Program-made: the position numbers and the translations under genes
NCBI RefSeq assembly: GCF_001045555.1
Contig: NZ_LFBU01000002.1
Span: 682,001-746,000, forward strand
Direction of reading: 5' to 3'
Origin: Marinobacter subterrani
GTDB taxonomy: Bacteria; Pseudomonadota; Gammaproteobacteria; Pseudomonadales; Oleiphilaceae
DNA: 64,000 nt
The notes under the pieces: generated by a model
Told to the model about the DNA's origin: nothing
The model's database searches: none
The model's input: the letters and a program-made list of their open reading frames with translations, nothing else
Shown: positions 1-7,733 of the stretch, piece after piece
Layout: each line of letters begins with the position of its first letter
How positions within the stretch are numbered: the stretch's first letter is position 1

Positions 1-201
1 ATGACCGGAAAACTGAAGGCCCGGGTGTTTTACGCCCGCCCGGAGTTCTGCACCGATAACGGCGCCATGATTGCCTACGCCGGTGCCCAGCGGATGAAGG
101 CTGGCCAGCAGGACGGGGAGCGGATTGTGGCGGTGCCCCGATGGCCGATGAACACCTTGCCACCGGTTAGCGAGCCGAGATCCACAGGCCTGGTGGACTG
201 A
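1..201 (+). CDS. tsaD: TsaD C-terminus (partial)
   Basis: This is the last 66 residues of the tRNA N6-threonylcarbamoyladenosine transferase TsaD (Gcp/YgjD), cut by the left window edge. The frame enters from outside, so the Met at base 1 is internal. The family hallmark Cys-Thr-Asp-Asn-Gly-Ala-Met-Ile-Ala, which lies near the metal/nucleotide site in the C-terminal lobe, is present at residues 17-25, followed by the usual Arg-Trp-Pro tail. In the family, TsaD with TsaB/TsaE transfers the threonylcarbamoyl group to A37 of ANN-decoding tRNAs. plsY follows convergently after 3 bp, with no room for a terminator between them. Confidence 0.9.
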   Translation: MTGKLKARVFYARPEFCTDNGAMIAYAGAQRMKAGQQDGERIVAVPRWPMNTLPPVSEPRSTGLVD

Positions 202-204
202 TCT

Positions 205-792
205 CTAGAGGCCGGCTTCACGGCCCTGGGCGAGCCGGATCAGGTTCTCTCGGTGACGGACCACGATCAGGATAGCGAGCAGGCCGAACAACGGCAGGGT
301 TTCCGGTTCCAGGAAGGCGCTGATCAGAGGGCCGCTGACAATGGCCACCAGCGAGGCGAGGGCAGAAATGCGCCAACGCCAGATCACCAGCAGCCAGATG
401 GCCGCTATTAGCAGCGTGGTTATCGGCGCCAGCGCCAGGCCGGCTCCCAAAGCCGTTGCGACACCCTTGCCGCCCTTGAACCGGTAGAACACCGGAATCA
501 TGTGGCCGGTTACAGCACACAGGGCCACGACTGCCTGCACCATCACCGAAAGGCCCGCTGCATGGGCCAGCCACACCGGCAGCCAGCCTTTGGCGGCATC
601 CAGCGCGAGGGTCAGCAAAGCCGGCGGCCAGCCACCGGTGCGGTAAACGTTGGTGGCCCCGGGGTTGCCAGAGCCCTGGGCCCTTGGGTCCGGCAGCTTC
701 CAGAGGCGGCTTACGGGCAGCGCAAACAGCACCGAACCTGCCACGTAGGCGGCGGCGCAGAGCAAAACCGTTAACACCGGGTCACTGATCAT
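205..792 (-). CDS. plsY: Acyl-phosphate:glycerol-3-phosphate acyltransferase PlsY
   Basis: Integral membrane enzyme that transfers an acyl group from acyl-phosphate to sn-glycerol-3-phosphate, the first step of phospholipid synthesis with PlsX. The three PlsY signatures are visible: Gly-Ser-Gly-Asn-Pro-Gly-Ala-Thr-Asn near residue 40, Gly-His-x-x-Pro-Val-Phe-x-x-Phe-Lys-Gly-Gly-Lys-Gly near 100, and a C-terminal hydrophobic segment. About five membrane spans fit. The reading frame is open to 903, but homologues begin just before the first hydrophobic segment, so I place the start at the ATG ending at 792 (195 aa). No strong Shine-Dalgarno is seen. Divergent from folB, as in Pseudomonas. Confidence 0.92.
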   Translation of the reverse strand: MISDPVLTVLLCAAAYVAGSVLFALPVSRLWKLPDPRAQGSGNPGATNVYRTGGWPPALLTLALDAAKGWLPVWLAHAAGLSVMVQAVVALCAVTGHMIPVFYRFKGGKGVATALGAGLALAPITTLLIAAIWLLVIWRWRISALASLVAIVSGPLISAFLEPETLPLFGLLAILIVVRHRENLIRLAQGREAGL

Positions 793-934
793 CAGGCTGT
801 GGGCTCGGAGGCAAAGACGTATCTGGCCAATATGTGCGAAAATGCCGGCCCTGAATACGCGGGCTGGCATTTTCACAGTATCTCCTGGCCGAACGTTATT
901 CAATCACCCATGAGTAGAAGAACCCGGGAGCCCC

Positions 935-1291
935 ATGGCAGACATCGTATTTATCGAAGGCCTGGTTGTGGAGACTGTGGTCGGAGTTTACGACTGGGAG
1001 CGGCAGGTTACCCAGAACCTGGTGATTGATCTGGAGATGGCCTGGGATAACAGCGTTCCCGGCCGCACCGATGAGGTTGCAGACGCCCTGGATTACGCCG
1101 CGGTCAGCGCACGGGTCGAAACCTGCCTGCAGGCGCTCCGACCACAATTGCTGGAGCACGGTGCAGAGGAGCTTGCCAGGGTGCTGCAGGACGAGTTCGG
1201 GATTGCCTGGTTACGCCTGGCGATGCGCAAGCCCGGTGCTGTGCCGGCGGCCACGGCCGTTGGCGTCCGGATCGAAAGGGGAGTACGGTAA
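935..1291 (+). CDS. folB: Dihydroneopterin aldolase FolB
   Basis: Cytosolic folate-pathway enzyme cleaving 7,8-dihydroneopterin to 6-hydroxymethyl-7,8-dihydropterin and glycolaldehyde. The 118-residue length is normal. It opens with the family pattern Ile-x-x-Leu-x-Val-x-Thr-x-Val-Gly-Val-Tyr-x-Trp-Glu and has the Leu-Asp-Tyr-Ala-Ala-Val block near residue 50 and a conserved Lys-Pro late in the chain. A purine-rich stretch (gggag) precedes the ATG. Its stop overlaps the start of the next gene by one base (TAATG), so the folK-like protein is probably translated by coupling. Product and substrate of the two genes are consecutive in folate synthesis. Confidence 0.93.
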   Translation: MADIVFIEGLVVETVVGVYDWERQVTQNLVIDLEMAWDNSVPGRTDEVADALDYAAVSARVETCLQALRPQLLEHGAEELARVLQDEFGIAWLRLAMRKPGAVPAATAVGVRIERGVR

Positions 1292-1815
1292 TGGCAGGGG
1301 TTGCCCGGGTTTACATCAGCATTGGCAGCAATGTGGACAGGGAGCGTTACGTGACCGCCGCCCTCGATGCCCTGGCCGCCTGGTTCCAAAAACTCACGAT
1401 TTCCCCCGTTTATGACAGTGAGGCCGTCGGGTTCGACGGCTCGCCCTTTCTGAACCTCGTGGTGGGCGTGGATACCGACCTTTCGGTTGCTGAGCTGTCT
1501 CGTCGGTTCAAGCAGTTGGAAGCGGATAACGGGCGGCGCCGGGACGTGCCGAAATTCAGCGCCCGAACCCTGGATCTGGACATCCTCACCTACGGTGATG
1601 CGGTCGGCCGGGTCGACGGGGTCGAGCTGCCCCGGGGAGAAATCCTCAAAAATGCTTTTGTCCTCCGGCCACTGGCGGATATTGCGCCGGACGACGTGCA
1701 TCCGGTCTGCGGCAAAGCCTATGGCCAACTGTGGCGCGAATACAGTACCGGCCAGAAACTCCGGCCGGTGGATTTCAACTGGCAGGGCCGGCAGATATCA
1801 AGCTCCGCCGGCTGA
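1291..1815 (+). CDS. Diverged HPPK (FolK-like) paralogue next to folB
   Basis: A 174-residue protein of the HPPK fold (6-hydroxymethyldihydropterin pyrophosphokinase). It keeps the N-terminal Ser-Ile-Gly-Ser-Asn, the Arg-Thr-Leu-Asp-Leu-Asp block with both Mg-binding aspartates, and the Phe-x-Leu-x-Pro-Leu end motif. Compared with my memory of E. coli FolK, the catalytic-loop Trp89 is replaced by Phe, and His115 and Arg121 of the Val-Pro-His...Asn-Arg segment are replaced by Arg and Asn. A second, canonical folK lies at 5182-5679. Metal binding is likely retained but pterin/ATP chemistry may be altered or slow. The 3' end overlaps pgi by 18 bp convergently. Confidence 0.8.
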   Translation: MAGVARVYISIGSNVDRERYVTAALDALAAWFQKLTISPVYDSEAVGFDGSPFLNLVVGVDTDLSVAELSRRFKQLEADNGRRRDVPKFSARTLDLDILTYGDAVGRVDGVELPRGEILKNAFVLRPLADIAPDDVHPVCGKAYGQLWREYSTGQKLRPVDFNWQGRQISSSAG

Positions 1816-3459
1816 GCGGAACCGCTCAATGAGGTAATCGGTCGAGCTGTCGCTGGTCTGGCTGCCGGCCTCCTCACCCAGCAGTCGGGGCAGAATGCCC
1901 TTGCCGAGCTGTTTGCCGAGCTCCACCCCCCACTGATCAAACGAATCCACATCCCAGATCACGCCCTGCACGAAAGTCCGGTGTTCGTAGAGCGCGATGA
2001 GTGCGCCAACGGTTTCCGGGGTTACCTTCTCCATCGTCAGGGTATTGCTGGGTTTGTTGCCTGGAATCACCTTATGGGGCGCAAGCTGTGCTATTTCGGC
2101 TTCGGTACAGCCTTCCGCAGCCAGCTCCGCCCGGGCTTCGTCCAGTGACTTACCGGCCATCATGGCCCTGGACTGGCTCAGGCAGTTGGCAAACAGGTCC
2201 GCGTGATGGTTGGCCACCGGGTTGTGGGTTTGCAGCGGGATGATGAAGTCCGCCGGAATCAGCCGGGTGCCCTGGTGGATCAACTGGTGGTAGGCGTGCT
2301 GGCCGTTGGCGCCAACCCCACCCCAGATGACCGGTCCTGACTGCCAGGCCAGAGGCTCGCCGCCCTGGGTCACGCTTTTACCATTGCTTTCCATGTCCAG
2401 TTGCTGGAGGTGGTCAGGCAGGCTGCGCAGGTAGTGGTCGTAGGGCAGGATGGCGTGGGTCTCGGCGCCCCAGAAATTGTTGTACCAGACCCCGAGCATG
2501 GCCATGACAACCGGCAGGTTCCGGTGCAGTGGCGCCTGCTGGAAGTGCTGGTCCATGGCGTGAGCGCCGGCCAGCAATGCCCGGAAGTTGGTCATGCCGA
2601 CGGTGAAGGCGATGGGCAATCCGATGGCAGACCAGAGCGAGTAGCGGCCTCCGACCCAGTCCCACATGGGGAAGACGTTGTCAGGATCGATTCCGAAATC
2701 CCGGGCTGCCGGCACGTTGGCCGTCACCGCCATGAAGTGACGGGAGACTGCCTGTTCGTCGCCGCAGTGTTCAAGAAACCATTGGCGGGCCACCTTGCTG
2801 TTTTCCAGGGTCTCCTGGGTCCGGAACGATTTGGACTGAATCAGAAACAGTGTGGTTTCGGGGCTCACCCGGCGGAGCGTTTCACAGATCTCGGTGCCGT
2901 CGATGTTGGCCACGTAATGGCACCGCACACCGGACTCTCCATAGGGCTTCAGGGCTTCGCTCACCAGTTTGGGCCCGAGGTAGGAGCCGCCGATTCCGAT
3001 GCTCACCACGTCGGTAAAGGGCTTGCCGGTGTAGCCGGTGCGGTTGCTACTGAGCACGCCGTCGACCAGTGTTGCCATCCGTGCCAGGGTGCGCTGGACC
3101 TCGGCAACCACATCCTGGCCATCCACCAGGATGGCTTCCGTGCCCGGATTGCGTAGCGCCGTGTGCAGGGCAGGGCGGTTCTCGGTCACGTTGACCCGCT
3201 CTCCCTTCAGCAAGCTCTCCCGCCGCGCTTCCAGGTTGCAGCTGCTGGCCAGTGCCAGAAGCGCGTCCAGCACCTCATCGGTCAGCCGGTTCTTGGAAAA
3301 GTCCAGGGACAGCCCGGCCCCCTCGATAAAGTAGCGCCTGGCCCGCCCGGGGTCCCGGCTAAAGAGCTCCTTCATGGGAACACCGTCGAGGCGTTCCCGG
3401 TGGTCCTTCAGTGTCTGCCATTCGGGTTTCGAGGTCAGTACTGTCGGATTCGCGGGCAT
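1798..3459 (-). CDS. pgi: Glucose-6-phosphate isomerase
   Basis: Cytosolic enzyme interconverting glucose-6-phosphate and fructose-6-phosphate. At 553 aa it has normal family length. PGI signatures are visible: Gly-Ile-Gly-Gly-Ser-Tyr-Leu-Gly-Pro near residue 155, the long Asp-x-x-Gly-Gly-Arg-Tyr-Ser-Leu-Trp-Ser-Ala-Ile-Gly block near 275, the catalytic Glu in Met-Glu-Ser-Asn-Gly-Lys, and the C-terminal Phe-Asp-Gln-Trp-Gly-Val-Glu-Leu-Gly-Lys signature. It is the last gene of the pcnB-folK-panB-panC-pgi run, 22 bp after panC, and ends inside the convergent folK-like gene. Confidence 0.96.
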   Translation of the reverse strand: MPANPTVLTSKPEWQTLKDHRERLDGVPMKELFSRDPGRARRYFIEGAGLSLDFSKNRLTDEVLDALLALASSCNLEARRESLLKGERVNVTENRPALHTALRNPGTEAILVDGQDVVAEVQRTLARMATLVDGVLSSNRTGYTGKPFTDVVSIGIGGSYLGPKLVSEALKPYGESGVRCHYVANIDGTEICETLRRVSPETTLFLIQSKSFRTQETLENSKVARQWFLEHCGDEQAVSRHFMAVTANVPAARDFGIDPDNVFPMWDWVGGRYSLWSAIGLPIAFTVGMTNFRALLAGAHAMDQHFQQAPLHRNLPVVMAMLGVWYNNFWGAETHAILPYDHYLRSLPDHLQQLDMESNGKSVTQGGEPLAWQSGPVIWGGVGANGQHAYHQLIHQGTRLIPADFIIPLQTHNPVANHHADLFANCLSQSRAMMAGKSLDEARAELAAEGCTEAEIAQLAPHKVIPGNKPSNTLTMEKVTPETVGALIALYEHRTFVQGVIWDVDSFDQWGVELGKQLGKGILPRLLGEEAGSQTSDSSTDYLIERFRSAGGA

Positions 3460-3481
3460 CAGAGTTTCCTTTTCTGTGGGC

Positions 3482-4330
3482 TTATCGGGTTATGGACAGG
3501 TTATCGATCAAACGGGTGGTCCCGAGGAAGGCGGCTGCCAGAATCGTGATCTCCGGATCCTCCGGGCTGGCGGGCTTGAGTGTCTCGCTGTTCACGATGT
3601 TGAAGTAATCCGGGCGCAGCCCGGCCCTGGCAAGACTCTGCATGGCTTCGCTTTCCAGGGCCTGGAAGTCAGTATGGCCCTCGGTGATTTTCTGTGCCGT
3701 GGCCTGCAGGGTCTGGTACACCGCCGGTGCCATTTCCCGTTCCTCGGCAGAGAGGTAACCGTTGCGGGAACTTTTTGCCAGGCCGTCGTCTTCACGAATG
3801 GTCGGCGCACCGACGACATCGACGGGCATCATCAGGTCGCGGACCATTTTCCGGATGACCGCCAGTTGCTGGAAGTCCTTCTCGCCAAACACGGCGAGGT
3901 CCGGCTGAATCATGTTGAACAGCATGGTGACCACGGTGGCAACACCTTCAAAGTGACCGGGCCGGCTGGCACCGCAGTGGCCGTCGCTCACATCCGGCAC
4001 GACCACCTGGGTGTGCTTTGCCAGGCCTTCCGGGTACACCTCTTCTGCCGACGGGGCGAAAACCAGGGTGCTGCCGGCCGAGGCGAGCTTGTCCTGATCC
4101 TCGGCCAGGGTTCTCGGGTAGGTGTCCAGATCTTCGCCAACACCGAACTGCATCGGATTGACAAAAATGCTGGTTACCACAACATCGGCCATCTCAGCCG
4201 CTTTGCGGACCAGGGAAACGTGCCCCTCGTGCAAGTTGCCCATGGTCGGCACCAGGCCGATGGTCTTGCCCTGGCGCCGGTAGCCGCGGAGGATGGTTCT
4301 CAGTTCTTTCAGGGAATGTACGGTTCTCAT
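3482..4330 (-). CDS. panC: Pantothenate synthetase PanC
   Basis: ATP-dependent ligase joining pantoate and beta-alanine to give pantothenate, the precursor of CoA. The 282-aa length is typical. The nucleotide-binding signature [10 protein letters not shown] is near residue 28, and the KMSKS-like Ser-Ser-Arg-Asn-Gly-Tyr-Leu near residue 185. Its ATG overlaps the panB stop by four bases (ATGA), a translational-coupling arrangement fitting sequential enzymes of one pathway. panD is not in the window. Confidence 0.95.
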   Translation of the reverse strand: MRTVHSLKELRTILRGYRRQGKTIGLVPTMGNLHEGHVSLVRKAAEMADVVVTSIFVNPMQFGVGEDLDTYPRTLAEDQDKLASAGSTLVFAPSAEEVYPEGLAKHTQVVVPDVSDGHCGASRPGHFEGVATVVTMLFNMIQPDLAVFGEKDFQQLAVIRKMVRDLMMPVDVVGAPTIREDDGLAKSSRNGYLSAEEREMAPAVYQTLQATAQKITEGHTDFQALESEAMQSLARAGLRPDYFNIVNSETLKPASPEDPEITILAAAFLGTTRLIDNLSITR

Positions 4331-5121
4331 GCCTTGAACGTATGCTCCTCAGCGGGAAATGTGCGCTCGCCTACGGCCTTTACGTAGGCTTCGATCGCCT
4401 CCTGCACCGAGTTCGTCTCGGCCAGGAAGTTCTTCACAAACCTCGGTTTGCGCCCGGTGGTGATGCCGAGCATGTCGTGCAGTACCAGAACCTGCCCGTC
4501 GGTGTCGGAACCTGCGCCGATGCCAATAACCGGGGCTTTGACGGCCTGTGAGATCCGGGCCGCAAGGGGGGCCGGAACACATTCCAGCAGAATCACATCC
4601 GCACCGGCGGCTTCAAGTTCGCAGGCGTGTTCAATCATCATCTCCGCCGCCTTTTCGTCACGGCCCTGAACCTTGTAGCCACCAAACTTGTTGACAAACT
4701 GGGGAGTAAGGCCCAGGTGCGCACAAACCGGAACGCCGCGTTCGCTCAGGGCGGCGATGGTGTCCTTCATCCAGTCGGTGCCTTCAAGCTTTACCATGTG
4801 GGCGCCGGCCCGCATCAGCTCCGCGGCATTGTCGAGGGCGGCATCAACCGTTCCATACGTCATGAACGGCATGTCCGCCATGATCAGTGAGCCACGGTTG
4901 CCTTTGGCCACACAGCTGACGTGGTACACCATCTGGTCCATGGTCACCGGCAGGGTGCTGTCATGCCCCTGCAGGACCATGCCGAGGGAATCGCCGATCA
5001 GAATAACGTGCACGCCCGCTTCGCTGACGACCTGGGAGAACGTGGAGTCATAGGCGGTAAGGGCCGCGAAGGCTTCGCCCTTCTGCTTGAATTCACGCAG
5101 GGTATTGATGGTAACAGCCAT
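4327..5121 (-). CDS. panB: 3-methyl-2-oxobutanoate hydroxymethyltransferase PanB
   Basis: First committed enzyme of pantothenate synthesis: adds a hydroxymethyl group from methylenetetrahydrofolate to alpha-ketoisovalerate, giving ketopantoate. The 264-residue TIM-barrel shows Leu-Thr-Ala-Tyr-Asp at the N-terminus, Ile-Gly-Asp-Ser-Leu-Gly-Met-Val with Mg-binding Asp, and Ile-Gly-Ile-Gly-Ala-Gly near residue 195. It uses a folate cofactor, and the gene sits 60 bp downstream of folK and overlaps panC, so the cluster links folate and CoA supply. Confidence 0.95.
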   Translation of the reverse strand: MAVTINTLREFKQKGEAFAALTAYDSTFSQVVSEAGVHVILIGDSLGMVLQGHDSTLPVTMDQMVYHVSCVAKGNRGSLIMADMPFMTYGTVDAALDNAAELMRAGAHMVKLEGTDWMKDTIAALSERGVPVCAHLGLTPQFVNKFGGYKVQGRDEKAAEMMIEHACELEAAGADVILLECVPAPLAARISQAVKAPVIGIGAGSDTDGQVLVLHDMLGITTGRKPRFVKNFLAETNSVQEAIEAYVKAVGERTFPAEEHTFKA

Positions 5122-5181
5122 AGAATCCTTGCCTTTTGGGTGGATGGGCCTAGACCGGGCCGGGGTACCGGCGTTGAAGTG

Positions 5182-5679
5182 TTAAGGGTAATCCGCGGGT
5201 GGAAGCTTGCGCAAGCGGTTGTCCGGGCATTGCCGGCGCGCAGTGGCAATCGGTGTCCCGTCCGGCAGCGCCAGGTCTGGCTTCAGGTCCAGTAAAGGCT
5301 GGAGGGCAAAGTCCCGGTTGCGCAGTTCCCTGTGAGGTACCGTGAGGCGCTCGTCCTCGAGCACCCGGTCACCGAACAGCAGCAGGTCGAGATCGAGGGT
5401 TCTGGGGCCCCAGTGCCGGAGTCGCTCACGGCCATGGGCCTGCTCGATGGCCTGCAGCCTGTCCAGTAACTGATGGGGGTCCAGTGAGGTCTTCAGCCAG
5501 ACCGCACCATTAACGAAGTCTGGTTGATCCTGCGGCCCTACCGGTCGGCTTGCATAAAAGGCCGATTGCGCCACCAAGGTTGTGTCCGGCAGGGCTGCCA
5601 GCTCTGACACCGCCCGCGCGAGTTGGGCAGCGGGTTGTTCGAGATTGCTGCCCAGCCCGATGAAGGCATCCGTCGTCAT
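5182..5679 (-). CDS. folK: HPPK, canonical FolK
   Basis: 6-hydroxymethyl-7,8-dihydropterin pyrophosphokinase, 165 aa. It has all usual elements: Gly-Leu-Gly-Ser-Asn at the start, Pro-Gln-Asp-Gln-Pro-Asp-Phe-x-Asn, Trp-Gly-Pro-Arg-Thr-Leu-Asp-Leu-Asp with the metal-binding aspartates, and Val-Pro-His...Asn-Arg-Asp-Phe-Ala-Leu carrying the His and Arg that the paralogue at 1291-1815 lacks. This copy is therefore probably the main folate enzyme. Its ATG overlaps the pcnB stop by four bases, as in Pseudomonas. Confidence 0.94.
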   Translation of the reverse strand: MTTDAFIGLGSNLEQPAAQLARAVSELAALPDTTLVAQSAFYASRPVGPQDQPDFVNGAVWLKTSLDPHQLLDRLQAIEQAHGRERLRHWGPRTLDLDLLLFGDRVLEDERLTVPHRELRNRDFALQPLLDLKPDLALPDGTPIATARRQCPDNRLRKLPPADYP

Positions 5680-7064
5680 TGCTGCGCGGGCTTTTGAGCC
5701 GGCTTGCGGCGGCGCTTGCGCTTTTTCGGCGCATCGCTGGTCAGTTGGGACAGCATCCGCTCCTGACCCCGCTCATCGGTCTGCTGGAACTCGGTCCACC
5801 ACTGGCCGAGGCCCGGCTCAATCTCGCCGGACGCTTCCCGGACCAGCAGGAAATCATAGGCCGCACGGAACCGGGGGTGGCTCATGGTGGCGAACGCCCG
5901 CTTGCCCTGGCGCCGGGGCAGGCGCATCTGCAGTTCCCAGATTTCCTTCATCGGTCCCGAGAAACGCTTGGGAATCGAGGTGGCCTGCACCTGACGGCCA
6001 ATCACCTTGCCGATGGCGCCATGCAAAGCCGGCTGCACCGGGTCGCCATTGTCCTGCCGGCGGTGCCATTCTGCCTGCAGAGCCGGCCACAGCATGGCAG
6101 CAAACAGGAAGTAGGGAGTCACCGATTTGCCCTGGGCAATCCGGGCATCCGTGTTTTTCAGGGACTGGCGGATGAGCTCGTCCGGCTCGCCGGCCTCGAT
6201 GGCCCTGACGGTTTCCGGAAACAGGGGGGCCAGCAGGTTATACCGGGTCAGCAGGTCGTATGTGGCTTCGCCATGGCCTGCGGAAAACAGCTTGAGCACT
6301 TCGTCAAACAGTCGGGCCGGTGGAATATGGGTTAATAACGGTGCCAGTTCCCGGATCGGAGCTTCGGTTTCCGGCTCGATATCAAAGCCCAGCTTGGCGG
6401 CAAATCGGACCGCCCGAAGCATACGCACCGGGTCTTCCCGGTAGCGGGTCTCGGGGTCGCCAATCAGGCGCAGTTGCCGGTGGCGCAGGTCCTCGATGCC
6501 ATCGGCAAAATCGATGATGGTGAAGTCGCGGATGCAGTAGTAAAGGGCATTGACCGTGAAATCCCGGCGCAGGGCGTCTTCTTCCTGGTTGCCGTAAACA
6601 TTGTCTCGCAGCAGCAAGCCGTGCTCGCTGGTCTTGCGGTCGTCATCGTCAGTGTCAGTATCCGCTTCGGTGGCGTTGCCCCGGAAAGTGGTTACCTCGA
6701 TAACCTCCCGGCCGAACACCACATGGACAATCCGGAACCGCCGTCCGATCAGCCGGGAATTGCGGAACAGGTCATGCACTTCCTCCGGCGTGGCGTTGGT
6801 TGCAATGTCGAAATCCTTGGGCTTGCCACCCAGCAGGATGTCCCGAACGCCGCCACCGACCAAATAGGCTTCATAGCCTGACTTGTTCAGGCGATGCAGA
6901 ACCTTTTTGGCGGGCTCACTGATGGCTGAACGGGAGACGTTGTGCTGATCCCTGGAGATTTCCCGTCGCTGGAAGGTTCGGGCCTTCTTCTTGCCGTTGC
7001 CTGACATTAACGTACGGAATTTATCGACCGACTGCTCGACGAGTGTGAAAATTGATTTAGGCAT
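5676..7064 (-). CDS. pcnB: Poly(A) polymerase I PcnB
   Basis: Adds 3' poly(A) tails to RNAs and so promotes decay of mRNAs and small RNAs. Of 462 residues, the nucleotidyltransferase core begins near residue 65 with Leu-Val-Gly-Gly-Gly-Val-Arg-Asp and the catalytic Asp-Phe-Asp. The RNA-binding-domain motif Arg-Arg-Asp-Phe-Thr-Val-Asn-Ala-Leu-Tyr-Tyr follows, and the C-terminus is basic (Lys/Arg-rich), typical of PcnB rather than of CCA-adding enzyme. No clear Shine-Dalgarno precedes the ATG, and E. coli pcnB is also weakly initiated. It lies just downstream of the crcZ terminator; partial read-through could link the two. Confidence 0.93.
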   Translation of the reverse strand: MPKSIFTLVEQSVDKFRTLMSGNGKKKARTFQRREISRDQHNVSRSAISEPAKKVLHRLNKSGYEAYLVGGGVRDILLGGKPKDFDIATNATPEEVHDLFRNSRLIGRRFRIVHVVFGREVIEVTTFRGNATEADTDTDDDDRKTSEHGLLLRDNVYGNQEEDALRRDFTVNALYYCIRDFTIIDFADGIEDLRHRQLRLIGDPETRYREDPVRMLRAVRFAAKLGFDIEPETEAPIRELAPLLTHIPPARLFDEVLKLFSAGHGEATYDLLTRYNLLAPLFPETVRAIEAGEPDELIRQSLKNTDARIAQGKSVTPYFLFAAMLWPALQAEWHRRQDNGDPVQPALHGAIGKVIGRQVQATSIPKRFSGPMKEIWELQMRLPRRQGKRAFATMSHPRFRAAYDFLLVREASGEIEPGLGQWWTEFQQTDERGQERMLSQLTSDAPKKRKRRRKPAQKPAQQ

Positions 7065-7159
7065 TGAAATCCGTGGTTGCGATGAGCAAAAACCGAGAGT
7101 TTAACGGTTTGAGCAGGATTTGCACACGTTTGCCGTGGATAACAGTTCCTGTGCCCAGA

Positions 7160-7194
7160 AAATCAAAAGGCGGATCCGTTTACACGAATCCGCC
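7160..7194 (-). terminator. Intrinsic terminator of the crcZ-like RNA
   Basis: On the minus strand an 11-bp stem (7-bp GGCGGAT/ATCCGCC core plus four further pairs, one of them a T-G wobble) closes a GTAA loop and is followed by TTTTGATTTT. It lies between the A-rich RNA and pcnB and fits as the end of the RNA, about 380 nt from the predicted start. Confidence 0.8.
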
Positions 7195-7547
7195 CTCAAA
7201 GCGTTGACGATCTGCATTGTTTTTGTTTTTACCGGGATTTTTCTTCGTTTTTGTACCCCACTGTGCGTCCCCAGACTTGGGGCGTCTCAGTAGCGCAAAC
7301 GGAAAGCTTTGAATACACAGAGCAGTCAGAGACATCGGGTGGGCCTGGAGTAGCTGTAGCGTTACCTGGAAGGCAATTCTTCTCTACATCTACGACTCAC
7401 ACATGCCATGGGACCACTAAAAAGCAAAGTACCCAAAACACTCAGTTCGCTTACGTTCTATTGTTGTTTTTGTTGCTGAACGTTTTCCCGCAGCTTTTTG
7501 TTCTTGTTGTGGCGCTGCTTTGTCACTCTTGTTCTTGTTGTTGTGCG
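7163..7547 (-). ncRNA. crcZ: CrcZ-like Hfq/Crc-sequestering small RNA
   Basis: Non-coding interval between cbrB and pcnB, the position of crcZ in Pseudomonas. A sigma-54 promoter predicts a start near 7547 (GCACAACAACAAG...), and an intrinsic terminator gives about 385 nt; Pseudomonas CrcZ is about 400 nt. Five A-rich CA-type motifs of the AAnAAnAA kind bound by Hfq/Crc are present on the minus strand, at about 7545-7526, 7513-7494, 7478-7459, 7256-7236 and 7232-7215. In the known system CbrB-activated CrcZ titrates Hfq/Crc and lifts catabolite repression. I cannot tell from this window whether the organism has crc. The opposite-strand 114-codon frame here is not protein-like. Confidence 0.85.
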
Positions 7548-7558
7548 CTTAATAGAGT

Positions 7559-7574
7559 GCAGGTCGTGTGCCAG
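7559..7574 (-). promoter_or_regulatory. Sigma-54 promoter of crcZ
   Basis: Minus-strand CTGGCACACGACCTGC has the obligatory GG (-24) and GC (-12) separated by exactly 10 bases and the TGGCAC consensus. An AT-rich tract just upstream (7575-7600) could bend or bind IHF. The start site would fall near 7547. Confidence 0.85.
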
Positions 7575-7624
7575 TTTTTTAATTTCTTTAATTAACAGAG
7601 TCTTACGATTTTGTAGGCCATAAG

Positions 7625-7706
7625 TGTTACCCCGTACCCGACCTAAGTGTTACTGAGATCACGTTACTTATGGAGAGAGTGTTACCCACAGGAACACGAG
7701 GTAACA
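7625..7706. promoter_or_regulatory. Probable CbrB upstream activating sites
   Basis: Five copies of TGTTAC/GTTAC or its complement occur in 82 bp upstream of the sigma-54 promoter: 7625-7630, 7648-7653, 7663-7667 and 7680-7685 on the plus strand, and GTAACA at 7701-7706. The last two form the inverted pair TGTTAC-N15-GTAACA, which resembles the CbrB site I recall from Pseudomonas crcZ promoters. The distance (about 80-160 bp from the predicted start) is normal for a bacterial enhancer-binding protein. Confidence 0.7.
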
Positions 7707-7733
7707 AGTGAGGTCGGGTTCACACTATGGGGT

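Noticed and set aside
7251-7595. 114-codon plus-strand frame between pcnB and cbrB
   Set aside because: It crosses the crcZ sigma-54 promoter and A-rich motifs; the product is low-complexity and has no ribosome site.
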